From: Haematobia irritans
Lineage: Eukaryota; Arthropoda; Insecta; Diptera; Muscidae
Length of the DNA stretch: 64,000 nucleotides
Reading direction: 5' to 3'
NCBI RefSeq assembly: GCF_050003625.1
Contig: NC_134400.1
Coordinates: forward strand, 194,507,918-194,571,917
The notes under the pieces are model-generated. The model had not been told where the DNA came from. It did not search any database and saw only the letters and a program-made list of their open reading frames with translations. Below, in pieces: positions 42,944 to 52,714 of the stretch (the first letter of the stretch is position 1; each line of letters starts with the position of its first letter). A program made the translations under genes and the position numbers.

Positions 42944-44173
42944 TCAAGCTAGGGCTTTCTTCAAATTATCGGCCAATTTATCCATGAATTCGAAAGTTTC
43001 CATGTAATCACTGCGTTTCACATTGTTCATGCCCTTAATGCAAATGGCCAAATCCTTAGTCATTGAGCCCGATTCAATGGTATCGATGCAAACCTTTTCC
43101 AAAGTTTCGGCGAACTTTTGCAATTCTGTGTTGTTATCGAGCTTGGCACGGTGCAATAAACCACGGGTCCAGGCAAAGATCGAGGCAATGGGATTGGTGG
43201 AGGTTTCTTTGCCTTGTTGGTGCATACGGTAATGGCGGGTTACAGTACCATGAGCGGCTTCAGATTCGACTGTTTTGCCATCAGGGCACAATAATACGGA
43301 GGTCATAAGACCCAATGAACCATAACCTTGGGCAACGGAATCAGATTGTACATCACCGTCGTAGTTCTTGCAAGCCCAGACGAAACCACCTTCGGATTTC
43401 ATGCAATAAGCAACCATATCATCGATCAAACGATGTTCATACCAGATACCGGCAGCTTCGTAGTCTTTCTTGTATTCCTTTTGGTAGATCTCCTCAAAGA
43501 TATCCTTGAAGCGACCATCGTATTTCTTCAAGATGGTATTCTTGGTACTCAAATACAAGGGCATTTTGCGGGCCAAGGCAAATTTGAAAGAGGCATGAGC
43601 GAAATCAACAATTGAAGCATCCGTGTTGAACATACCCATGGCAACACCAGCACCCTTGTATTGATACACTTCGTGGGTAATGGGTTCACCACCGGCGGCA
43701 GGCTTGAAAGTCATTGTCAAGGTACCAGCACCAGGAACAACGAAATCAGTTGCCTTGTATTGATCGGCATGGGCATGACGACCAATGACAATGGGTTTAT
43801 CCCAACCGGTTACCAATCGGGGAATGTTTTTGCAAATAATAGCTTCACGGAATACTGTACCACCCAAAATATTACGAATAGTACCATTGGGACTCTTCCA
43901 CATCTTTTTCAATTTGAATTCTTCGACGCGCTTCTCATCGGGAGTGATGGTGGCACACTTGATGCCAACATTGTACTTCTTGATGGCTTCAGCACAATCG
44001 ATGGTTACTTGATCGTCGGTCTTGTCACGGTATTCCATACCCAAATCATACGTGTGCAATTCAATATCCAAGAAAGGCAAAATCAATTTGTCCTTGATGG
44101 ATGACCAGATGATACGGGTCATTTCATCGCCCAAGATGTCAACGACGGGACCAGCTTTAATTTTAGTAGCCAT
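42944..44173 (-). CDS. Idh: NADP-dependent isocitrate dehydrogenase, body exon
   Basis: The 409-residue enzyme oxidatively decarboxylates isocitrate to 2-oxoglutarate and makes NADPH. The family signatures are all present: [14 protein letters not shown] at the start, the isocitrate-binding [33 protein letters not shown], the metal-binding [18 protein letters not shown], and the cofactor-binding GTVTRHYR followed by [15 protein letters not shown]. The length matches cytosolic animal enzymes. The ATG at 44173 is the first base after a clean splice acceptor (CATTGTCATTTCAG), so the exon can serve as exon 2 of several transcripts; the exon at 60739-60837 joins it in frame. The whole body has no intron. 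It ends KKALA, so the peroxisomal SKL/AKL-type signal of some cytosolic homologues is absent. Plus-strand frames over it are shadows. Confidence 0.97.
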   Translation of the reverse strand: MATKIKAGPVVDILGDEMTRIIWSSIKDKLILPFLDIELHTYDLGMEYRDKTDDQVTIDCAEAIKKYNVGIKCATITPDEKRVEEFKLKKMWKSPNGTIRNILGGTVFREAIICKNIPRLVTGWDKPIVIGRHAHADQYKATDFVVPGAGTLTMTFKPAAGGEPITHEVYQYKGAGVAMGMFNTDASIVDFAHASFKFALARKMPLYLSTKNTILKKYDGRFKDIFEEIYQKEYKKDYEAAGIWYEHRLIDDMVAYCMKSEGGFVWACKNYDGDVQSDSVAQGYGSLGLMTSVLLCPDGKTVESEAAHGTVTRHYRMHQQGKETSTNPIASIFAWTRGLLHRAKLDNNTELQKFAETLEKVCIDTIESGSMTKDLAICIKGMNNVKRSDYMETFEFMDKLADNLKKALA

Positions 44174-44289
44174 CTGAAATGACAATGAATAGGAGAAAAA
44201 ACATTAGAATGTACTAAATAACATAAATATGGAGTTACATATAAATCAAAAGTAACATTGGATAATTTTGCTAGAGTATCCTACCTCTC

Positions 44290-44490
44290 GATACTAAGAG
44301 TGACTGAATAGTCTAAGTGAGCCTGAATCTTAATCGGGCTGCCACTTTAACCTAAAGAGTGAAATACACGCAGCCCGTGGAAATATTGAAAATAACGTTC
44401 AGTATTGGTTTGATACTGAAGTTCATCACTGTTGTATCACAATGGACTGAATAGTCTAAGTGAGTCTGAAATATCGGGCTGTCGGGACGA
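44290..44490 (+). repeat. Two LINE/SINE 3-prime tail fragments
   Basis: GACTGAATAGTCTAAGTGAG occurs at about 44299 and again at about 44447, each followed by a CTGAA...ATCGGGCTG stretch. They match the end of the LINE at 38521 without any coding part. They are probably very short 5-prime-truncated insertions. Confidence 0.75.
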
Positions 44491-44504
44491 TACCTAGCCT
44501 TCTA

Positions 44505-44533
44505 ATTTGCTTCGATGGAGCTGAGCTCAGTCT
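44505..44533 (+). repeat. 29-bp direct duplication flanking a DD37E element (left copy)
   Basis: The 29 bases starting ATTTGCTTCGATGGAGC are repeated exactly at 45847-45875 on the other side of the transposon. The TA expected next to the left terminal repeat is missing here, and the first bases of that repeat are replaced. A repair-associated duplication is more likely than a normal 2-bp target duplication. Confidence 0.8.
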
Positions 44534-44536
44534 GAT

Positions 44537-45842
44537 CAGGTGATACGGTCAAAATTTGGTCAATATAAACATGACCTATTTCTTTCAATTTTGCATTTAA
44601 AAAACCTGAACACCCCTCATTTTGAAGGTGTGTGTGTGTAGAATGTTGCTCCTATTTTGATTTTGGAATTCACTCTTCAGTTGTCAAAATGCCGTCCAAG
44701 CAAGAAGAGCAGCGTATCAAAATTTTGCTAGCGCATCGCGAAAATCCGAGCTACTCGCACGCAAAGCTGGCAAAATCGCTAAAAGTTGCCAAATTAACCG
44801 TTACAAATGTAATTAAAGTGTTTGGGGAACGTTTGTCGACAGCCAGGAAGTCTGGATCGGGGGGAAATCGAAAACCGGAAGCCGCTGAGACGACAAAGAG
44901 AGTTGCCGGTAGTTTCAAGCGAAACCCTAACCTCTCTCTCCGAGATTCCGCAAATAAGCTGGGCGTATCGTCTACAACCGTGCATCGAGCCAAAAAAACG
45001 AGCCGGACTATCGACTTACAAGAAGGTAGTGACTCCAAATCCAAATCGCGATGATAAACAAAATACGACAGCCAAAGCGCGATCCCGGAGGCTGTACACA
45101 ACGATGCTGACGAAGTTTGACTGCGTGGTAATGGACGACGAAACCTACGTCAAAGCCGACTACAAGCAGCTTCCGGGACAGGAGTTTTATATGGCAAAAG
45201 GGAGGGGAAAGGTAGCAGATATTTTCAAGCACATAAAACTGTCAAAGCTCGCAAAGAAATTTCTGGTTTGGCAAGCCATCTGTACCTGTGGCTTGAAAAG
45301 CAACATTTTCATAGCTTCCGGGACGGTCAACCAAGAAATTTACGTGAAAGAGTGTTTGTATAAACGTCTGCTGTCTTTCCTGAAGAAACACGGTTGTTCC
45401 GTACTGTTTTGGCCGGATTTGGCATCTTGCCATTACGGTAAAAAGGCCATGGAGTGGTACGCCGCCAACAACGTGCAGGTGGTTCCCAAGGACAAGAACC
45501 CTCCCAACACGCCAGAGCTCCGCCCAATTGGGAACTACCGGGCTATTGTCAAGCGGAACCTAAAGAAGACCAAAAAAACTGCTAAGGACGAGCAGCAGTT
45601 CAAGGCAAACTGGCTTTCTGCGGCGAAGAAGGTGGACAAGGTGGCTGTACAAAATCTGATGGCAGGTGTCAAGCGTGAGGCCCGGCAATTCGGATTTGGA
45701 AAAGCGAAAGCCTAACTGAATATTTTTCCTGAATTTTATACTAATTGAACTTGAAAAAGAAATTTAATTTGATTTTTTAAATAAACCATTTCACCGATTT
45801 ACACGCGTTTTCCCTTGACCAAATTTTGACCGTATCACCCTT
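44537..45842 (+). mobile_element. DD37E Tc1/mariner element, copy 1
   Basis: The terminal repeats are GGTGATACGGTCAAAATTTG type, with the right one ending CCGTATCACCCTT followed by TA. The left end has lost its first three or so bases. It is about 1.3 kb. It lies in the long Idh intron, upstream of the body exon and antisense to the gene. Confidence 0.87.
44689..45715 (+). pseudogene. DD37E transposase, copy 1 (frameshift, catalytic Glu lost)
   Basis: The start MPSKQEEQRIKILLAHRENP is followed by paired helix-turn-helix regions (LAKSLKVAKLTVTNVIKVFG; LSLRDSANKLGVSSTTVHRA). An extra A in a run near 44995 shifts the frame. The catalytic half has the first Asp in VVMDDETYVKADY and the second in WPDLASCHYG. 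The third position, 37 residues on, should be Glu but reads Gly (LRPIGNYRAIV), whereas copy 2 keeps Glu. It therefore has at least two inactivating changes. Confidence 0.87.
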
Positions 45843-45875
45843 TACCATTTGCTTCGATGGAGCTGAGCTCAGTCT

Positions 45876-46730
45876 ACCATCGGGGCCAACAGGTGGTGGA
45901 TATCTGGACAAACTCTATGGTCGCCGGCTAAAAATAAACAACTTCCAACTATGAGCGGCGAAAATTGAGGTTGAGCTCGGCAAGTATATCCAAGCACTTC
46001 TTTGCGACATGGTGATCGGTTGTGGCCAGTTAAGTGGGCATCCTCCCACAAGAGTGCCCTATAGATGGACGCAGTAAGATGAGTAATGCCCCCGTGAACT
46101 GCCTAATCAAAAACAAGGAGAAAATTGTATTGACCTGAAATCACGAATATTGGATTACGATTTGAACTATGGGCCCGAACAGAAGCAACCAGCCGACAAT
46201 TGTGGCATTCTGTTATCTGAATACATGCACTCAGAAAATTTAACGTCGTAACTACAAGTAAATTCCATAATATTGAGTAGTTCAAAATTTTACTCACAGT
46301 TAGTTAAATTTAACTATTGATGAACTAAATTAACTCAGTGGAAGTAAATTGAACTTACAGTCGTTACCGGCAAAATGGTTAAGAACTCCCAATGAGTTCG
46401 TAAATGGACTGAAGCAAATATAATAATACGGAATACGTATTTTCTCGAACGTACGAAGAAGTTTCTCAGCGTTACTGAACTTTTACTTTGCAATATTACG
46501 AAGTCTTGTTGGACACGAAATTTCCGTTTTTAGTATAAATAAACTAACGATGAATGTCAATTCTAACTACCGTTGAGTGAATCTATTTCTAGACAATAGT
46601 TCGTCTCCGAAACATGTGCTCGTGTGGTGTTTCTAAAAATAGACACCCTTGACTGTGTGTGTTAATGAATAGATGCAACTAAGCAAGAAAAGAATAAACA
46701 AAGTCACATTTGGTTGTTGATGAGTATAAG
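45876..46730. other. Idh intron sequence, no gene seen
   Basis: No recognised element. The part 46230-46380 contains small inverted TTAACT motifs that recur near 47015-47070, so a diverged inverted-repeat element may enclose the tRNA-like SINE that follows. Confidence 0.35.
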
Positions 46731-46732
46731 AG

Positions 46733-46960
46733 CTAAGTGGCCCAGTGGATAGTGTGTTTAGTTAGAAAACTGATGGTACGCGTTTCGATCCTCCGTCCGG
46801 ACAAAAGGTAAAATTTTATAAAATGATAAAAATAAAATCCAATAAATGATTCTAAAGGATTTGTACTACAGAAGAGTAAGTGGTTTGTACTAAATATAAT
46901 ATGACATGTAGAAATGGGGATCCTCCCCCTTGATGTATCCTTGCTCCAAGTCACCAGGTG
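46733..46960 (+). mobile_element. Second tRNA-derived SINE family (putative)
   Basis: TGGCCCAGTGG (46738-46748) fits the polymerase III A box perfectly. GTTTCGATCCT (46782-46792), 44 bases on, is a near B box. CCGTCCGGACAAAAGGTAAA follows. The surrounding bases do not fold as a tRNA, so a SINE head is more likely than a tRNA gene. The end is not defined. Confidence 0.45.
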
Positions 46961-47158
46961 GTCTAGGAAATCCGGAACATTAATTTTTTCGTTTTTAAAA
47001 AATGTATTATTTAGTTAATTTTTTACTTCTGAGCAGTTAAATTTGAACTTGACAAAAGTTAAAACAAATTACTAACGTATAGGAAAATGTCGAACTTACT
47101 ATGGGTACATGCTTCTTTAGCGACATACGAAGTTCAATATTAACACTGGTTAGTTAAA

Positions 47159-49700
47159 AACAAGTATATATGGCCGTAAGTTCGGCCAGGCCGAATCTTA
47201 TGTACCCTCCACCATGGATTGCGTAGGAACTTCTACTAAAGGCTGTCATCCACAATCGAATTACTTGGGTTGCGATAACACTTGCCGATGGCAAGGTATC
47301 GTAAAACTTTTTAACACTGTCTTCTAAATTGTAAGTTAGTCCATAAGGGGTATATATTAAACAAAAAAAAGGCCGATTAAATACGTATATAATTCAGTTT
47401 GACAAAATTTTCTATAGAAATAAAATTTTGACAAAATTTTCTATAGAAATAAAAACTTGACAAAATTTTCTATAGAAATAAAATGTTGACAAAATTTTCT
47501 ATGGAAGTAAAATGTTGACAAAATTTTCTATAGCAATAAAATTTTGACAAAATTTTCTATAAAAATAAAATGTTGACAAAATTTTCTATAGAAATAAAAT
47601 GTTGACAAAATGTTCTATAGAAATAAAATGTTGACAAAATTGTCTATAGAAATAAAATGTTGACAAAATTTTCTACAGAAATAAATTTTTTACAAAATTT
47701 TCTATAGAAATAAAATGTTGGCAAAATTTTCTATGGAAATAAAATGTTGACAAACATTGCTATAGAAATAAACTTTTTACAAAACTTTCTATAGAAATGA
47801 AATTTTGACAAAACTTTCTATAGTAATAACATTTGACAATTTTTACATGGCTGTTAGAGGCCATATACTAACGAAATGTACCAAATTTCAACCGCATCGG
47901 ATGACTTTTGCTCCTCCAAGAGGCTCCGGAGGTCAAATCTGGGGATCGGTTTATATGGGAGCTATATATAATTATGGACCGATATGGACCAATTTTTGCA
48001 TGGTTGTTAGAGACCATATACTAACACCACGTACTAAATTTCGATTGGATCGGATGAATTTTGCTCATCCAAGAGGCTCCAGAGTTCAAATCTGGGGATC
48101 GGTTTATATGGGAGCTATATATAATTATGGACCGATATGGACCAATTTTTGCATGCTTGTTAGATACCGTATACTAACATCAGGTACCCAATTTCAAACG
48201 GATCGGATGAATTTTACCCCTCCAAGAGGCTCCGGAGGTCAAATCTGGGGATCGGTTTATATGGGAGCTATATATAATTATGGACCGATATGGACCAGTT
48301 TTTGCATGGTTGTTAGAGACCATATACTAACACCACGTACCAAATTTCAATCGGGTAGGATGAAGTTTGCTCCTCCAAGAGGCTCCGGAGGTCAAATCTG
48401 GGGATCGGTTTATATGGGAGCTATATATATTTATGGACCAATTTTTGCATGGTTGTTAGAGACCGTATACTAACATCAGGTACCAAATTTCAACCGGATC
48501 GGATGAATTTTGCCCCTCCAAGAGGCTCCGGAGGTCAAATCTGGGGATCGGTTTATATGGGGGCTATATATAATTATGGACCGATATAGACCAATTTTGG
48601 CATGGTTGTTAGAGACCGTATACTTAGACCACGTACCAAATTTCAACCGGATTGGATGAATTTTGCTGCTCCGGAAGGATCCGCAAGCCAAATTTGGGGA
48701 TCGGTTTATATGGGGGCTATACGTAAACGTGGGCCGATATGGCCCATTTCAATACCATCCGACCTACATCAATAACAACTACTTGTGCCAAGTTTGAAGT
48801 CGATAGCTAGTTTCGTTCGGAAGTTAGCGTGATTTCCACAGACGGACGGACAGCCGGACAGACGGACGGACGGACGGACATGCTTAGATCGACTCAGAAT
48901 TTCACCACGACCCAGAATATATATACTTTATGGGGTCTTAGAGCAATATTTCGATGTGTTTCAAACGGAATGACAAAGTTAATATTAGAGGTCTGCACAA
49001 TTCCATTTGTAAATGCAGAGTACACGTGTACTTGCTAAATGAGTACATATATTTGAGAGAGTCGCAAAACAATTGGTACACATTTTAATGAACACCAAAA
49101 GCCACGAGTAACTTCTTGTTGCTACTCTGATGTCTTTACTACCAACAAACACATATTCCTCTTTCTCTCTTATTGAAGTGTACTCAGAGTGATTACGTCG
49201 AGTATGTTGCGAGGACAAAACTTCATAGAGTACTCCATGTACCACGTGAAGTTTCAGAAATACAAGAAAACAGTTACTCTCCATAATATATGTTTTCGGA
49301 TTGATATAAAGAACGGCAAACGTTAAGGTAAGTGTGTGACATACATAAATATATGAAATATGTGACATACATACATATCTATGATTAATAGAAATGGAAA
49401 GTTTTGCTTCGCACATAACTGAGCAATACTTGTGGTACCACGTGAAGTGAAGAGAATCCATGTTGTACTTTTTCTCAAGTACTTACATTTTTATTGTTCC
49501 TTTTTTTCGGAACACATATTGTTTCGGATAAGTACTTGGTGGTATTTGACAAGCAAGTGTTCTCTTCACTTCACTACTTGCGCTCTGAGAGAAAGACAGT
49601 GTATGTACTATATTCGACAGCGAATTGCATACATGTAGTGAAAAGTTATTCGATGCAGACCTCTAGTTAATATACCCCCATCCTATGGTGGAGGGTATAA
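47159..49700 (+). repeat. Family A Helentron/DINE-like element, complete, split by hAT insertion
   Basis: The head AACAAGTATATATGGCCGTA and palindrome TTCGGCCAGGCCGAA lead into a 29-bp tract (47398-47830), 153-bp core monomers (about 47840-48700), a GACGGACGGACGGACGGACA run and the tail. The tail is broken at GTTAATAT by the hAT-like element and resumes at 49666, ending with the hairpin CCCCCATCCTATGGTGGAGG. Confidence 0.9.
48986..49665. mobile_element. hAT-like non-autonomous element, 680 bp
   Basis: The ends TAGAGGTCTGCA and TGCAGACCTCTA are perfect inverted repeats. The octamer GTTAATAT lies immediately outside both (48978-48985, 49666-49673). The uninterrupted target is visible in the tails of sister repeats (for example near 52379). 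It has no transposase; the minus-strand frame of 158 codons has no recognisable domain. Confidence 0.85.
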
Positions 49701-50290
49701 TAACTCGCTAATGGGTTCACTCTTCTCTGAGTGTGGGAGTGACATCTCAGGAAAATCGCAAAATTCCAGACAAGACTTGGAGAATGGTCTGTGTCATGTA
49801 ACTATTAACTTGGCAATGTAGGTTCTGTTGATACGACACCCAAATACCCATAAGGTCTTGTGTTAACTCCCGTAAGAACCTCTCTGCTTGCATAGAGATT
49901 ATGACCCAATTTTTTAAATATTGTACCACAGTTCTATCGTGGTTGTATTACATGACTACATCTGTACATACAGCTCTAATCTTATTTTGCTACAATAAAA
50001 TATATGACTTGCAGTAGACAAGTTGTGATTGAAGAGATAACGAACAGTGTTGATATGAGAATCTACCTTTGGATTTATATTTTTAGCAAAAGGCCCCGAC
50101 TATGGTCTTAAGTAAAAACAAAAATAATCTATAAAAATTACAATTAGGTACAAATTTCAAATGTACAACAATCAGACATTGAAATTGGTTGTAGAATATT
50201 TAAATAATGTAACCAAGTGTAATTCCAAAGATATTGTTAATTCATAATATTGTGAGGGATATAGGAGCCAAAAGCTATGACAGTGTCCTT
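49701..50290. other. Idh intron sequence with a repeated segment
   Basis: No gene is seen. The part 50232-50305 (TTGTTAATTCATAATATTG, AGGGATAT, CAGTGTCC.T.ATATTTTGCA) matches the two flanks of the DD37E copy at 61890 and gives its empty site. Confidence 0.5.
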
Positions 50291-50299
50291 CATATTTTG

Positions 50300-50625
50300 C
50301 AATCAAGGTTAGGTATAGTGACAGCCCCATATGTTAGGCTCACTTAGACTATACAGTTCATTGGTGAACTTCTCTCTTATCACTGAGTGCTGCCCGATTC
50401 TACGTTAAGCTCAATGACAAGGAACCTGCTTTTTATAGACGAGTCTAAACGGCGTTCCACATTGAAGTGAAACCACTTGGAGAAGCTTTGAAACACTGAG
50501 AAATTTCACCAGCATTACTGAGGCGGCATAATCCACGGTTGAAAATTTTTTTAGTGTTTGGTCGAAACTAGGTTTGAACCCACGACTCCTGAGATTTCGA
50601 GTCCAGCCTGAACGTAGTATTAAAT
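50300..50625 (-). mobile_element. tRNA-derived SINE with LINE-like tail
   Basis: On the minus strand the B box GGTTCAAACC (50571-50580) is followed by TAGTTTCGACCAAACACTAA, a body with GGTGAAATTTCTCAGTGTTT and AACGCCGTTTAGACTCGTCT, and CATTGAGCTTAACGTAG. The tail has TATAGTCTAAGTGAGCCT, matching the LINE tail at 38521. The A-box end is degenerate. Confidence 0.78.
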
Positions 50626-50890
50626 AGGAATTTTGTGGTCAAAAACTAAGCCCTCTATGTGTACTAATTTCGATGGATCTAACACATAACCGACATGGAT
50701 ATAACAAACAGCAGGCAAAATAAAAACACATGTGCTTCAATATTCAGGAAGATAGATCAATTTTTGAAGAGTTTAGCATTATTACAACTGACGGACAAAC
50801 GAACAACCCCAGAGCGTAATTTTCATTAACTACCTGTTCATGAAACCCAATAACGTTTCGAGACGAAACGTTCGTCTAGAGTAAAACTAA

Positions 50891-52414
50891 AACAAGTATA
50901 TACGGTATATACCCACAACCATGGATTGCGTAGAAACTTCTACGAAAGACTGTCATCCACAATCGAATTGCTTGGGTTGTGGTATCTTAAAACTTCTTAA
51001 CATCGTTTTCTAAATTGTGATTTAGTCCATATATGGTATATATTAGACAAAAAAGTTATGTATAGTTGTCTATAAATAATTACGAATCGATATGGGCTTT
51101 TTGTACGTAGAGAGCCAGAATTGAAATATGGGGGTCGCTTATATGGGCGCTATGTACAATTATGAACTTGATATGGACCAATTTTTGTGTGATTGGGGAT
51201 CGATTTATCTGAGGGCCATATATAACTATAGACCGATATGGACCTAGTTAGGCATGGTTGTTAACGACCATATACTAGCACAATGTACCAAATTTCAAGC
51301 AGATCGGATGAATTTTGCTTCTCCAAAAGGCACCGGAGGTCAAATCTGGGGATCGGTTTATATGGGAGCTATATATAATTATGGACTGATAGGAACCAAT
51401 TCCTTCATGGTTGTTAGATACCATATACTAACATCACGTACCAAATTCCAACCGAATGGGAAGAATTTTGCTCTTCCAAGAGGCTCTGGAGGTCAAATCT
51501 GGGGATCGGTTTATATGGGGCCTATATATAATTATGGACCGATATCGACCAATTTTTGCATGGGAGTTTGAGGCCATATATTAACACCACGTACCAAATT
51601 TCAACTGAATCAGATGAATTTTGGTCTTCCAAGAGGTTCCGGAGGTCAAATGTGGTGATCGGTTTATATGGGGGCTATATATAATTATGAACCGATGTGG
51701 ACCAATTTTTGCATGGTTGTTAGAGACCATATACTAACACCATGTACCAAATTTCAGCCGGATCGGATGAAATTTGCTTCTCTTAGAGGCCTCGCAAGCC
51801 AAATCGGGGGATCGGTTTATATGGGGGCTATATATAATTATGAACCGATGTGGACCAATTTTTGCGTGGTTGTAAGAGACCATATACTGACACCATGTAC
51901 CAAATTTCAGCCGGATCGGATGAAATTTGCCTTTCTTAGGGGCCTCGCAAGCCAAATCGGGGGATCGGTTTATATGGGGGCTATATATAATTATGGACCG
52001 ATGTGGACCAATTTTTGCATGGTTGTTAGAGACCGTATACATACACCATGTACCAAATTTCAGCCGGATCGGATGAAATTTCCTTCTCTTAGAGGCCTCG
52101 CAAGCCAAATTTTGGGGTCCGTATATATGGGGGCTATACGAAAAAGTGGACCGATATGGCCCATTTCCAATACCATCCGACCTACATCAATAACAACTAC
52201 TTGTGCCAAGTTTCAAGTCGATAGCTTGTTTCGTTCGGAAGTTAGCGTGATTTCAACAGACGGACGGACGGACGGACGGACATGCTCAGATCGACTCAGA
52301 ATTTCACCACGACCCAGAATATATATACTTTATGGGGTCTTAGAGCAATATTTCGACGTGTTACAAACGGAATGAGAAAGTTAATATACCCCCCATCCTA
52401 TGGTGGTGGGTATA
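50891..52414 (+). repeat. Family A Helentron/DINE-like element, shortened head
   Basis: AACAAGTATATACGG leads directly to TATATACCCACAACCATGG, so the head palindrome has been deleted. There is no 29-bp tract. The core monomers are well preserved (ATATGGGGGCTATATATAAT at 51666, 51819 and 51972). The tail is complete with CGGACGGACGGACGGACA and the hairpin CCCCCCATCCTATGGTGGTG. Confidence 0.87.
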
Positions 52415-52489
52415 ATAACTTTAGATGTACATATTTGTCATGAACTCATCCTTTATGATTTTTGTTTTATTTAGACATTATAAAACTTG

Positions 52490-52640
52490 AAGTGGTGCAA
52501 AATTGACGCATAAGCGATGAATTTAACATGGGCTTGTCATAGGACGGAAGTCCTCCATTTCAACAGCCGGTACACTGAATTTACATCACTTCTTTAGGTG
52601 TGATCCAAATTCAATGTTTTGGATGTAAATTTAAAAATTC
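52490..52640. repeat. Dispersed repeat fragment
   Basis: AACATGGGCTTGTCATAGGA and AAGTCCTCCATTT are a diverged copy of 30880-30935. Identity of the family is unknown. Confidence 0.5.
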
Positions 52641-52714
52641 TGTAATAACAGGTTGGCTGATAAGTCCCCGGTCTGACACATAGATGGCGTCGCTAGTATT
52701 AAATGCATATTATT

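Noticed and set aside
43661..44104. Plus-strand frame of 147 codons over Idh
   Set aside because: It is a shadow of the Idh coding exon on the other strand.
47805..48473. Long frame with MGAIYNYGPIWTNFC-type repeats as a repeat protein
   Set aside because: The 51-residue repeats follow from the 153-bp non-coding monomer of family A. Similar frames open on the opposite strand and close at each one-base indel. No initiation context or host conservation is visible.
48985..49461. Minus-strand frame of 158 codons as a hAT gene
   Set aside because: There is no transposase motif. The frame begins near the element end and lacks the catalytic residues or dimerisation region of hAT proteins.
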